In this document: positions 1-5,412 of the stretch, piece by piece
Layout of the letters: every line of letters begins with the position of its first letter
Numbering within the stretch: position 1 is the stretch's first letter
From: Treponema sp. UBA4319
GTDB taxonomy: Bacteria > Spirochaetota > Spirochaetia > Treponematales > Treponemataceae
DNA length: 8,174 bases
NCBI GenBank assembly: GCA_002393865.1
Contig: DGUD01000091.1
Coordinates: forward strand, 1-8,174
Direction: 5' to 3'
Notes under the pieces: model-generated
Told to the model about the DNA's origin: nothing
Databases searched by the model: none
Seen by the model: the letters and a program-made list of their open reading frames with translations, nothing else
Translations under genes and position numbers: made by a program

Positions 1-657
1 GTGCTCGCCTACATCCAGCCCGCGCACAGCTTTGACGAGACGCTCGCGCACATAGAGAGCCTTGCCGGCGGCGAGGCGGAGGATTCGCGCCGCATGAGGG
101 ACATCCGCGCGATGATGGTGGCGGCGGGCATAGAGGAGTCCTACGTGCTGGATCCGTCAATCACGCGCGGGCTGGACTACTACACGGGCGTCGTCTACGA
201 GACCTTCCTTGACGATCTGCCGGGCATCGGCTCGGTGTGCTCCGGCGGGCGCTACGACAACCTTGCCGGCCTTTATATGAAGGAAAAGCTGCCGGGCGTA
301 GGCGCCAGCATCGGGCTTGACCGCCTTATCGCGGGGCTCTCGCAGCTTGGGCTCACGGAGAGCAGGGGCAGCTACCTTGACGCGGAAATCTACAATCAGG
401 ACGAATCGCTCGCCATCCATTACCAGAAGGTCGCCGGGCAGCTGCGCGCGCAGGGGATTGCCGTGGAGGTATTCCCGGACGCGGTAAAAATGAACCGGCA
501 GTATGCGCTGACCGACAAGAAAGGCATTCCGTGGGGCATCCTTATATCCGCGGAAGACGCAAAGAACGACGTGCTCACGCTCAAGAACCTGAAGACGCGC
601 GAGCAGTTCACGCAGCTTACAGCCGCGCAGGCAGCGGAAAAAATACGGGGCAGATGA
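1..657 (+). CDS. hisS: Histidyl-tRNA synthetase, C-terminal part (5' end outside window)
   Basis: Class II aminoacyl-tRNA synthetase that charges tRNA-His in the cytoplasm. The visible 218 residues begin in frame at base 1. The family is usually 420-460 residues, so the N-terminal half lies outside the window; the GTG at base 1 is an internal valine codon, not the start. Seen in the sequence: the histidine-binding motif RGLDYYTG (residues 56-63 of the visible part, with the catalytic arginine), GGRYDNL (82-88), and class II motif 3 GVGASIGLDRL (99-109, with the ATP-binding arginine). A C-terminal anticodon-binding alpha/beta domain follows from about 126 to 218 (VFPDAVKMNRQY, IPWGILIS). The stop TGA overlaps the next start as ATGA, so the downstream lipoprotein gene is probably translationally coupled. 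Identification is secure; the only abnormality is truncation by the window edge. Confidence 0.96.
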   Translation: MLAYIQPAHSFDETLAHIESLAGGEAEDSRRMRDIRAMMVAAGIEESYVLDPSITRGLDYYTGVVYETFLDDLPGIGSVCSGGRYDNLAGLYMKEKLPGVGASIGLDRLIAGLSQLGLTESRGSYLDAEIYNQDESLAIHYQKVAGQLRAQGIAVEVFPDAVKMNRQYALTDKKGIPWGILISAEDAKNDVLTLKNLKTREQFTQLTAAQAAEKIRGR

Positions 658-1271
658 GGCTGCCCCGCATGCCCGGAGCGGGCACGGCGGCAGCGCTGCT
701 GCTGTGCGCCGCCATCGCCAGCTGCATATTCCCGTGCTGCACGTCGCTGCCGCAGGAGCCCCAGCCGGAGGGGGAAAGCAGCGCCGAGCCCCCGCAGAGC
801 TGGCGCCCGCCTGCGTCCATAGAGGAGCTGCGCGGCGTATGGAAGTCGGCAAAGGACGGGACATGGGAATACCCCGTTACGGACGGCAGCGCCGTCTACG
901 TGCGCAGGAGCCTGCCCGCGCAGGACGACACGACGCTCTGGAAGGCCTATGCCGGGCGCCACGGCATGGATATGGCGGAGCTCTGGGAAAAGCGCTACGC
1001 GTACATGCCGCTCATCTACGGGCAGGAGCTGCCCGCGGCGGACGCGAACGGCACCCAGTACGGCTGCAGGCTCAGCCGTACGCTCTCCGGGCAGATTCTC
1101 TGCACAAAAGTGTACCTGATTCCCGAAAAGACAGCCGCGCTCAACCTTGCGGCATTCCGGCTGTCGGATGACGGCACCGTGCTCACGGAAACACAGGAAT
1201 TCCACCTGTTCAGCACGAAATTCAGGAACCTGCCCCCCAGCGGCGGGCAGTACGCAAGACGCGCCGACTGA
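654..1271 (+). CDS. Small predicted lipoprotein of unknown function
   Basis: A 205-residue protein whose family I do not recognise. The ATG at 654 overlaps the hisS stop as ATGA; there is only a weak GGGG just before it, so translation may depend on hisS ribosomes. The N terminus is a lipoprotein signal: basic n-region (MRLPR), hydrophobic core rich in Ala and Leu (residues 9-22), and lipobox I-A-S-C with the acylated cysteine at residue 24. Two further cysteines follow at 28-29. After the lipobox comes a Pro/Glu/Ser-rich tether (about 31-50), then a folded region with many aromatic and charged residues (SIEELRGVWKS, YAYMPLIYG, CRLSRTLSGQI) that could be a beta-rich domain. The family's role is unknown; export and membrane anchoring are inferred from the signal alone. 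It shares an apparent operon with hisS and the phospholipase, 15 bp upstream of the latter. Confidence 0.8.
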   Translation: MRLPRMPGAGTAAALLLCAAIASCIFPCCTSLPQEPQPEGESSAEPPQSWRPPASIEELRGVWKSAKDGTWEYPVTDGSAVYVRRSLPAQDDTTLWKAYAGRHGMDMAELWEKRYAYMPLIYGQELPAADANGTQYGCRLSRTLSGQILCTKVYLIPEKTAALNLAAFRLSDDGTVLTETQEFHLFSTKFRNLPPSGGQYARRAD

Positions 1272-1286
1272 CGCAGGAGGTATGCG

Positions 1287-2168
1287 ATGGCAAGGAGCAC
1301 CCGCCTTCCGGCACTGATTCTCTTCTTTCTCTGCGCCGCGGCGGCGTCCGCGCAGGAATATGCCCTCGTGCTTGCGGGCGGCGGCGGCAAAGGCGCATAC
1401 CAGGTAGGCGTGTGGAAGGCGCTCCGGGAATACGGCATCGCGCAGAAGGTGACGGCTATCTCCGGCACAAGCGTCGGCGGGCTGAACGCGGCGCTGTTCG
1501 CATGCGCCACGGAGGAGGAGGCGGAGCGCATCTGGAAGGAGCAGGTGCCTTCCCGGCTCACGCAGGACGACGCGCTCATCTCGCAGGAAGGGCTGCAGCA
1601 GATTATCGGCGGCATAGATTTGTCCGCCATGCAGCGCCACCGCTTTCCCCGCGTCACCGTGACGGCCGTCAGGAACCGCTACAAGATACTGAAGGCCATC
1701 ACCATCCCCTCGCCCGGCGAATACGCCCACCGCTTTACGCTCAACGACACCGCGTCCACGGAAGAGATCGCGAAGGAGCTGCTGGCGACATCAGCCTTTC
1801 CCGTCATCTGCCAGCCGGTGCTGCTCGAAGACGGGTACCGCTACATCGACGGCGGGGCGGAAAGCTTTGGCGGGGACAACGTACCGATCGACCCGGTACT
1901 GCAGGAATGCCCGTCGGTGCAGACCATCATCGTCGTCTATCTTGACGACGAGCAGCACATCAGCCGCCGCATAAAAAAAATCGACTACGACGCGTACACC
2001 GTGCTGGAAATCATTCCGAGCATCAACCTGTCGCGCTACTATCTGGAAGGAACGACGAATTTTACGGAGAACCGGATCCAGCTGCTCATCGCGCAGGGCT
2101 ATGCGGACACCGTGGAGCTGCTGCGCAAGCAGGGGATGTTCCCCGTCAGCTCATGGTGGTTCGACTAA
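1287..2168 (+). CDS. Secreted patatin-like phospholipase
   Basis: A 293-residue lipid acyl hydrolase of the patatin family, predicted to cleave phospholipid or lysophospholipid acyl esters outside the cytoplasm. A signal peptide is visible (residues 1-22; basic start, LILFFLCAAAA core, likely cleavage after A-S-A before Gln23). The catalytic features are complete: glycine-rich oxyanion-hole loop GGGGKGAYQ (31-39), nucleophile elbow GTSVG (60-64, Ser62), the helix LATSAFPVICQPV (166-178) common to the family, and the dyad aspartate in the DGG motif (188-190, Asp188). The protein is short for the family and ends soon after the catalytic domain, so there is no C-terminal beta-barrel as in type V autotransporter patatins. 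The start is fixed by a consensus Shine-Dalgarno site AGGAGG at 1275-1280, six bases before ATG. The last 18 bases overlap the 3' end of the opposing S41 gene. Substrate and final location (periplasm or released) cannot be told from sequence. Confidence 0.93.
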   Translation: MARSTRLPALILFFLCAAAASAQEYALVLAGGGGKGAYQVGVWKALREYGIAQKVTAISGTSVGGLNAALFACATEEEAERIWKEQVPSRLTQDDALISQEGLQQIIGGIDLSAMQRHRFPRVTVTAVRNRYKILKAITIPSPGEYAHRFTLNDTASTEEIAKELLATSAFPVICQPVLLEDGYRYIDGGAESFGGDNVPIDPVLQECPSVQTIIVVYLDDEQHISRRIKKIDYDAYTVLEIIPSINLSRYYLEGTTNFTENRIQLLIAQGYADTVELLRKQGMFPVSSWWFD

Positions 2169-3722
2169 GGCCGCCAGCGCCCCGTCCCCGGTAAGCGCCG
2201 CAAGCGCCGCAGGCATATCCTGCCGGGTCGCCCAGAAATCAGGGAAGAAGCCCTCCCCTTCCCCACGGAAATTCCCGGCAGCGCGCGCAAAGGCAGAGAA
2301 ATCCTTGGAGGGAATCGCAAGCGTGATGCCGGAGGCCGGAAGCCGGTACCGGAGCACGTCCCCGCTCATCATGCACCCGGCGCTGTTCTCCCCCACAAGG
2401 AAGACCTTCCGCTGACCGCCAAAGAGGTGCTGCGCAAAGACCACCGCGTTCTCTGCCGCAGAGGCAGTGTAGCGGTCCACAAGCATATATATCGTCCCGC
2501 AAAAGCCTTCCAGCTCCGGCAGCGCAAAGGATTCCAGCGGGGAGACGTCAACCGAGAGCTTCCTGAGCGCAGGCTCCTGCTGCTGTGCAAGCAGCCTCTT
2601 CTCGCGGAAGGCAATATCGGAAGCGTTGCCGCCGCTGCGGGCAAAGGAAAGCCATGCCTGCGCCGTCGCCGGGGAGTCGACGGAGAAATTCCCCGCGCCG
2701 AGCAGGTTCTGGTCATAGTACGCAAGCCGGGCAAGCTCCTGCTCCGGCCGGCCGTGCCCCGCATGGCCCAAGTAGAGGCGGTAGAAGAACTGCATGGGAT
2801 AGATGTTGTTCCCCCCGCTGTTGCCCCGTATGTCCATGACGATGTTTTTTTTGCCGCGGCAGGCATCAGCGGCGGCGACGTACGCGGCAAGCTGCTCCTC
2901 CGCAGCGCGGCGCCCGGAATCAGCGGCAGGCGGCAGCTGGAAGGAGGAACAAAAAATGTAGGCGGAATCCGCCGTCTCCGCTGTGCGCACAGAGACGGAC
3001 GCAGCGGCACAGCTCCCGTCGCAGCGCACGGGTACCGCCCTCGCCTGCCCCTCAACCTCCAGCGTGACGGAATCAAGCGGCCCGGAAGACAGGATGCCCG
3101 CCCGGAACACGCCCTCCCCCGCCGCCGGATACGGCAGCAGCAAGGCGGACGAACCTGTGTACCGCTCGCCTTCCGCGACGCTTTCCGCCTCTGAGCGGAA
3201 TACAAAGCCGTCCCTCACAAAGACCGGCGCGTAGTATACCACGCTGCGGGGACTCAGGCGGACGGAATAGTCGCCCGCGTACACGGCAAAGTGACCGTCA
3301 AGGATAAAGGGGGAAAGCGCCTGCACGATGAGGGAAGAGAAAAACGCAGTACTGACAGTGCCATTGCGCGAATGCAGCGCGCAGGAAGCCTCTATCTGCT
3401 GCATAGCGGCGGCGTCGTCAAAGCCTGCGGCAGCGGCACTGTCATAGGCGGCATAGGCGGTCTGCAGCAGGTAGCACAGAAGCTCGCAGTCCGCCGAGAC
3501 GGCGGCAAGCGGAATCCGCGCGGGGACGGCAGCGGCGCCGCCGGCATCCTCGTCAGACGCAGGAATGCTGAGCGTGCGGTAATCCACGCCCCGGCTCTGC
3601 AGCACCTTCTCCTTCAGGAGCCCCTTGTCGCAGCCGGCACAAAACGCTGCCAGCAGGAGCAGGAGCGCCGGGCAACGGAGGCGCCGCCCCCTCTGCCCCT
3701 CAGTATCCCTGCTACCTCTCAA
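2151..3722 (-). CDS. S41-family peptidase, predicted lipoprotein
   Basis: A 523-residue exported protein with a C-terminal S41 (tail-specific protease/IRBP-like) domain. From the TTG at 3722 the N terminus has a strongly basic n-region, a hydrophobic core (PALLLLLAAF) and the lipobox-like C-A-G-C with Cys31. S41 hallmarks: L-D-G-H-F (His144, a possible catalytic base), the strand-turn IVMDIRGNSGG (294-304), nucleophile region Y-T-A-S-A-A-E-N (Ser421), G-E-N-S-A-G (444-449) and a late G-F-F-P-D motif. The lysine that follows the last glycine in CtpA-type proteases (GKG) is Cys here, so this fits the Ser/His IRBP/tricorn-like branch better than a Ser-Lys carboxy-terminal protease. No PDZ domain is evident; an unassigned domain of about 110-290 residues precedes the catalytic core. 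The start is uncertain: no ATG or GTG gives a signal peptide. The TTG at 3722 overlaps the SH3-lipoprotein stop by 11 bp; another in-frame TTG lies at 3803. It is the last gene of a four-gene operon. Substrate unknown. Confidence 0.85.
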   Translation of the reverse strand: MRGSRDTEGQRGRRLRCPALLLLLAAFCAGCDKGLLKEKVLQSRGVDYRTLSIPASDEDAGGAAAVPARIPLAAVSADCELLCYLLQTAYAAYDSAAAAGFDDAAAMQQIEASCALHSRNGTVSTAFFSSLIVQALSPFILDGHFAVYAGDYSVRLSPRSVVYYAPVFVRDGFVFRSEAESVAEGERYTGSSALLLPYPAAGEGVFRAGILSSGPLDSVTLEVEGQARAVPVRCDGSCAAASVSVRTAETADSAYIFCSSFQLPPAADSGRRAAEEQLAAYVAAADACRGKKNIVMDIRGNSGGNNIYPMQFFYRLYLGHAGHGRPEQELARLAYYDQNLLGAGNFSVDSPATAQAWLSFARSGGNASDIAFREKRLLAQQQEPALRKLSVDVSPLESFALPELEGFCGTIYMLVDRYTASAAENAVVFAQHLFGGQRKVFLVGENSAGCMMSGDVLRYRLPASGITLAIPSKDFSAFARAAGNFRGEGEGFFPDFWATRQDMPAALAALTGDGALAALVEPP

Positions 3723-4125
3723 AGATTTTTCCGGCGGCGGACTCAGCCTGCATACGGTTGCCGTACACGGATACGGAATCCTGGTCAAGCCAGCCCTGCT
3801 CAAACTGGAACCATTGCGTCACCTGCCGGGTGCCGTCGCTGCCTTGTGAGGAGACGAGCGCCCTTCCCTCCACGCCGAAGATATCGCCCCGGCGCGCGTG
3901 ACCGGTTACCGCCGCGTCAAAAGAAGCCTCGCTCCGGAACGCGGCAATCGGCTCGGTGACGAGCACCCATTCGATGCCGGGCACATAGGCAAGGGGATCA
4001 TCGTCCTGCCCCCGGAACGGCACTTCCCTGTCATCGGAGCAGGCGGCAAAGAGCCAGACCAACGCCGCGCAGCAAAAGAGCCGCAGCGGACGCAGCCGGC
4101 TGCCCTCATCGCTGCGCCAGCACAT
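3712..4125 (-). CDS. Predicted lipoprotein with SH3-like domain
   Basis: A 137-residue protein. The ATG at 4125 is supported by an excellent Shine-Dalgarno GGAGGTGA (4132-4139), six bases upstream and located inside the end of the Nudix gene, which this gene overlaps by 20 bp. The N terminus is a lipoprotein signal: basic region with several Arg (10-15), hydrophobic segment 16-26, lipobox L-F-A-A-C with Cys29. The mature part resembles a bacterial SH3 (SH3b) fold: a strand with P-I-A-A-F-R-S-E, then A-R-R-G-D-I-F-G-V, and the closing W-F-Q-F-E-Q-G-W-L motif typical of these domains, which often bind peptidoglycan or protein partners in the envelope. The SH3 call rests on this pattern, not on an alignment. 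Being cotranscribed with an S41 peptidase lipoprotein suggests that both act on the outer side of the membrane; a physical partnership is inference. Confidence 0.8.
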   Translation of the reverse strand: MCWRSDEGSRLRPLRLFCCAALVWLFAACSDDREVPFRGQDDDPLAYVPGIEWVLVTEPIAAFRSEASFDAAVTGHARRGDIFGVEGRALVSSQGSDGTRQVTQWFQFEQGWLDQDSVSVYGNRMQAESAAGKIFER

Positions 4126-4516
4126 ATTCCTTCACCTCCGGATAGAGCAGCAGGTCGCTATCGACAAAATCAAAGCGAGGCACATCATCAATGTCAACCC
4201 AGCGGTATTCGGAATGCTCGGTCAGCGTATAGGCCGTAGCAATGCCGTCATGCGGCACAAAGACACGGTACGCGCGGAGCTGCACAGGAATGCCGTCGTG
4301 CAGGAACGAAGCCGCGGCAACCGCCTCGCCTGCCCTCACCTGAACACCGAATTCCTCAAGGAATTCGCGGATGACGGCATCCCCGTCGCTTTCCCCCGGC
4401 TCACGTTTACCGCCGGGGAATTCCCAGCGCCCGCCCATCTGCCCCACGGGATTGCGGTGGGCAATGAGGATGTTCCTGCCGTCAAGCACGATGCACGCAA
4501 CAGAATGCTTTTCCAT
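4106..4516 (-). CDS. Nudix hydrolase (MutT-like nucleoside triphosphate pyrophosphohydrolase)
   Basis: A 136-residue cytoplasmic enzyme, the usual length for a single-domain MutT-type Nudix protein. The Nudix box is perfect against GX5EX7REUXEEXGU: it spans residues 36-58, with the metal-binding R-E-F-L-E-E at 50-55. The preceding G-G-R-W-E-F-P-G-G (28-36) and the early L-I-A-H-R-N-P strand are typical of MutT and (d)NTP pyrophosphohydrolases, which hydrolyse oxidised or non-canonical NTPs to NMP and pyrophosphate. The late tryptophan strand (Y-R-W-V-D-I-D-D-V) is also common in the family. Substrate (8-oxo-dGTP, 5-methyl-dCTP or other) cannot be decided, so no symbol is given. It starts three bases after the stop of the membrane-protein gene and has only a weak upstream GGTGCT, so it is probably translated by coupling. 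Its end carries the ribosome binding site of the next gene. Confidence 0.93.
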   Translation of the reverse strand: MEKHSVACIVLDGRNILIAHRNPVGQMGGRWEFPGGKREPGESDGDAVIREFLEEFGVQVRAGEAVAAASFLHDGIPVQLRAYRVFVPHDGIATAYTLTEHSEYRWVDIDDVPRFDFVDSDLLLYPEVKEYVLAQR

Positions 4517-4519
4517 GCG

Positions 4520-4990
4520 CTAGAGCACCAGCACCCTGGGGAAAATGAAATGCAGCAGCCCCACGATGAGGCACAGCACACCGATATACTTGCGGGAGTC
4601 TATGAAGATTCCCTGCAGCCCCTCCGGCAGAGTGTCCGGATCGGATGCGTTCAGCAGGTAATACTCAATCAGCAGGGAAGCCCCGGCTGCGACACCCGCC
4701 AGCGCGGGGAGCAGATCTCCGAGGACAGGAATGCCGTCGTAGGCGGCAAGCAGCTTCATGATTCCCACAAAGGCCGAAAGAATGCCGATGACCAGACGGA
4801 AGGTCGCGTTGTTAAAGCCGTCAAAGTCTTTGAAGAGGGCGCCCTGCTCCTTTTCGCCTTCGCCGCTGCCATCTTCGATAAGCTCCAGCCCGTCATCAGC
4901 CTCATCGCCTTTTGTCAGGTCGCGCCCGTACACCAGGATGAGCCCGGCAAGGATGTTGAACAGCACGGAAAGAAAATAAAACTGCTCCAT
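4520..4990 (-). CDS. Conserved-looking integral membrane protein of unknown function (four predicted helices)
   Basis: A 156-residue protein I do not recognise. Hydrophobicity suggests four membrane helices: about residues 4-21, 62-83, 87-113 and 133-154. Between helices 1 and 2 is a markedly acidic linker (29-49, rich in Asp, Glu and Gly) that is probably cytoplasmic, preceded by Tyr-Gly-Arg and followed by Lys-Asp-Phe-Asp. No catalytic motif or transporter signature is visible. The ATG at 4990 has a Shine-Dalgarno GGAG (5000-5003) nine bases upstream, next to an A7 stretch. It is the first gene of the operon with the Nudix, SH3-lipoprotein and S41 genes, and is preceded by a long structured leader (see 4991-5224), so any control acting on the leader would be felt here first. 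A reading frame of this quality and length with a good start is very likely real; its function is open. Confidence 0.82.
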   Translation of the reverse strand: MEQFYFLSVLFNILAGLILVYGRDLTKGDEADDGLELIEDGSGEGEKEQGALFKDFDGFNNATFRLVIGILSAFVGIMKLLAAYDGIPVLGDLLPALAGVAAGASLLIEYYLLNASDPDTLPEGLQGIFIDSRKYIGVLCLIVGLLHFIFPRVLVL

Positions 4991-5013
4991 TTGCTACTTC
5001 TCCTTTTTTTACT

Positions 5014-5038
5014 GGACAAGCCTCCCGGAGGATTGCCC
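5014..5038 (-). promoter_or_regulatory. Stem-loop just upstream of the ribosome binding site of the membrane-protein gene
   Basis: On the minus strand GGGCAA (5033-5038) pairs with TTGTCC (5014-5019, one G-U pair). One mismatch (5032/5020) separates this from the inner stem CCTC/GAGG (5028-5031 with 5021-5024) around a three-base CGG loop. The structure ends ten bases before the GGAG at 5000-5003. It is followed by A residues rather than T, so it is not a terminator on this strand. It could control access to the start site or protect the 5' end of a processed message; this role is inferred from position only. Confidence 0.45.
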
Positions 5039-5133
5039 GCAGTCAACGTTGATACCAGCTATCCCGCAGTATTTCCCGGAAACATGAGGCATAGCCTTGC
5101 ATCCGCCCCCGGCGGCAGTACCCGCTGCCCCCG

Positions 5134-5167
5134 AAAAAAAATCCCCTGCGGCAAGTTTTCCGGGAAT
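5134..5167 (-). terminator. Intrinsic-terminator-like hairpin inside the leader (possible attenuator)
   Basis: On the minus strand ATTCCCGG (5160-5167) can pair with CCG and GGGGAT (5141-5150, with a two-base CA bulge) around an A/T-rich loop, directly followed by eight T (5134-5141). The T run is the longest on this strand in the window's noncoding DNA, and the hairpin-plus-T8 layout is that of a Rho-independent terminator. It lies about 90 nt after the promoter and 150 nt before the first gene, so it would act as a premature terminator. The stem is imperfect, so efficiency cannot be judged by eye. Confidence 0.5.
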
Positions 5168-5229
5168 CCTGCGAGTTATAAGCCGCCATGAGAGCGCGAC
5201 TTGCTCCATCGTGCCCTCAGAGCTGCCCC

Positions 5230-5259
5230 ATTATAGTACAAAAGAGCGGCTTTGAGCAA
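5230..5259 (-). promoter_or_regulatory. Sigma70-type promoter for the leader and the four-gene operon
   Basis: A perfect -10 hexamer TATAAT occupies 5235 down to 5230. A -35 match TTGCTC lies at 5259 down to 5254, 18 bases upstream. The predicted start falls near 5224-5222. It sits in noncoding DNA at the head of the minus-strand operon. The -35 matches the consensus at only the first three positions and one further position at best, but the -10 is ideal. Confidence 0.65.
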
Positions 5260-5279
5260 GTTGCCGGCGCCACATGCCA

Positions 5280-5398
5280 CGGAAATCAGTTTTGCTTAGC
5301 ATAGAGAAAAATATGAAAAAACTTGTTTCCGCGCCATCTTTCCGTACCTGTCACAATACTGCATGAAAATCGATTTCCGTAGCCGCGCGCTGCGGAAA
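5280..5398. repeat. Cluster of TTTCCG / CGGAAA hexamers in noncoding DNA
   Basis: Between the single-pass membrane-protein gene and the operon promoter, five copies of one hexamer occur within 119 bp: CGGAAA at 5280-5285 and 5393-5398, TTTCCG at 5326-5331, 5339-5344 and 5374-5379. Two copies form the arms of the hairpin at 5374-5398. The copies at 5279-5287 and 5372-5380 extend to a 9-bp inverted repeat (ACGGAAATC / GATTTCCGT). A sixth TTTCCG lies in the leader at 5157-5162. Apart from these repeats and the T-rich minus-strand stretch at 5305-5325, I see nothing else in 5260-5373: no tRNA, no good reading frame. Confidence 0.4.
5362..5398 (-). terminator. Possible terminator after the single-pass membrane-protein gene
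   Basis: Read on the minus strand, 15 bases after the stop, TTTCCG (5398-5393) pairs with CGGAAA (5379-5374). After one C-A mismatch the stem continues AGC/GCT around a GCGCG loop. A short T-rich tail (TCGATTTT, 5373-5366) follows. The hairpin is in the right place to end the right-hand minus-strand transcript, but the T tract has only four consecutive T and begins some bases after the stem, so this is a weak call. Confidence 0.45.
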
Positions 5399-5412
5399 GA
5401 CAGGAATCGCCG

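Larger units (their letters stand above)
5009..5209 (-). other. Doubtful 66-codon reading frame within the leader
   Basis: An open frame with ATG at 5209, a possible GAGGG site at 5214-5218 and a TAA at 5009-5011, 18 bases before the next start. If translated it would give a Gly/Ala-rich peptide (MEQVALSWRL start, five Cys or fewer, no clear domain). Against it: G or C at third positions is only about 56 %, well below the obvious genes around it; the frame runs through the T8 tract as Phe-Phe; and it covers the hairpins described for the leader. It may be a leader peptide or chance. It is listed so that its coordinates are on record. Confidence 0.2.
4991..5224 (-). ncRNA. Long structured 5' leader / candidate small RNA
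   Basis: About 230 nt lie between the predicted transcription start (near 5224, from the -10 at 5230-5235) and the ATG at 4990. The first part (5224-5134, about 90 nt) holds a small hairpin GGAGC/GCTCT (5203-5207 with 5191-5195) and ends in a terminator-like hairpin plus T8. The second part holds GGCAG/CTGCC (5125-5129 with 5114-5118) and the stem-loop at 5014-5038. A segment GCGGC (5182-5186) can pair with GCCGC (5148-5152), which would compete with the terminator stem, the arrangement expected of attenuators and riboswitches. I compared it by eye with TPP, FMN, SAM, cobalamin, preQ1, GEMM (c-di-GMP), T-box, SRP RNA, tmRNA and RNase P RNA signatures and found no match. It may be a cis-regulator, or a ~90-nt independent RNA with read-through. 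Confidence 0.45.

Noticed and set aside
157..1730. Long open frames on the minus strand (157-864 and 420-1730) opposite hisS, the small lipoprotein and the phospholipase
   Set aside because: They mirror well-supported genes in GC-rich DNA, have Arg/Ala/Pro-rich low-complexity translations, no motifs and no ribosome binding sites.
4214..5191. A 325-codon plus-strand frame opposite the Nudix and membrane-protein genes
   Set aside because: It is antisense to two well-supported genes with coherent motifs, has no domain of its own and no Shine-Dalgarno.
4991..5224. SRP RNA, tmRNA, RNase P RNA or a known riboswitch in the leader
   Set aside because: None of the conserved core sequences (for example the SRP GGAAGCAGC-type loop, the B12 box, TPP or FMN cores) could be found by eye. 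A covariance search would be decisive.
5160..5225. tRNA-like look of the leader (GAGC/GCTC arm, then CTTATAA like an anticodon loop)
   Set aside because: The anticodon stem does not pair properly, there is no GGTTC T-arm and no acceptor stem closing the fold.
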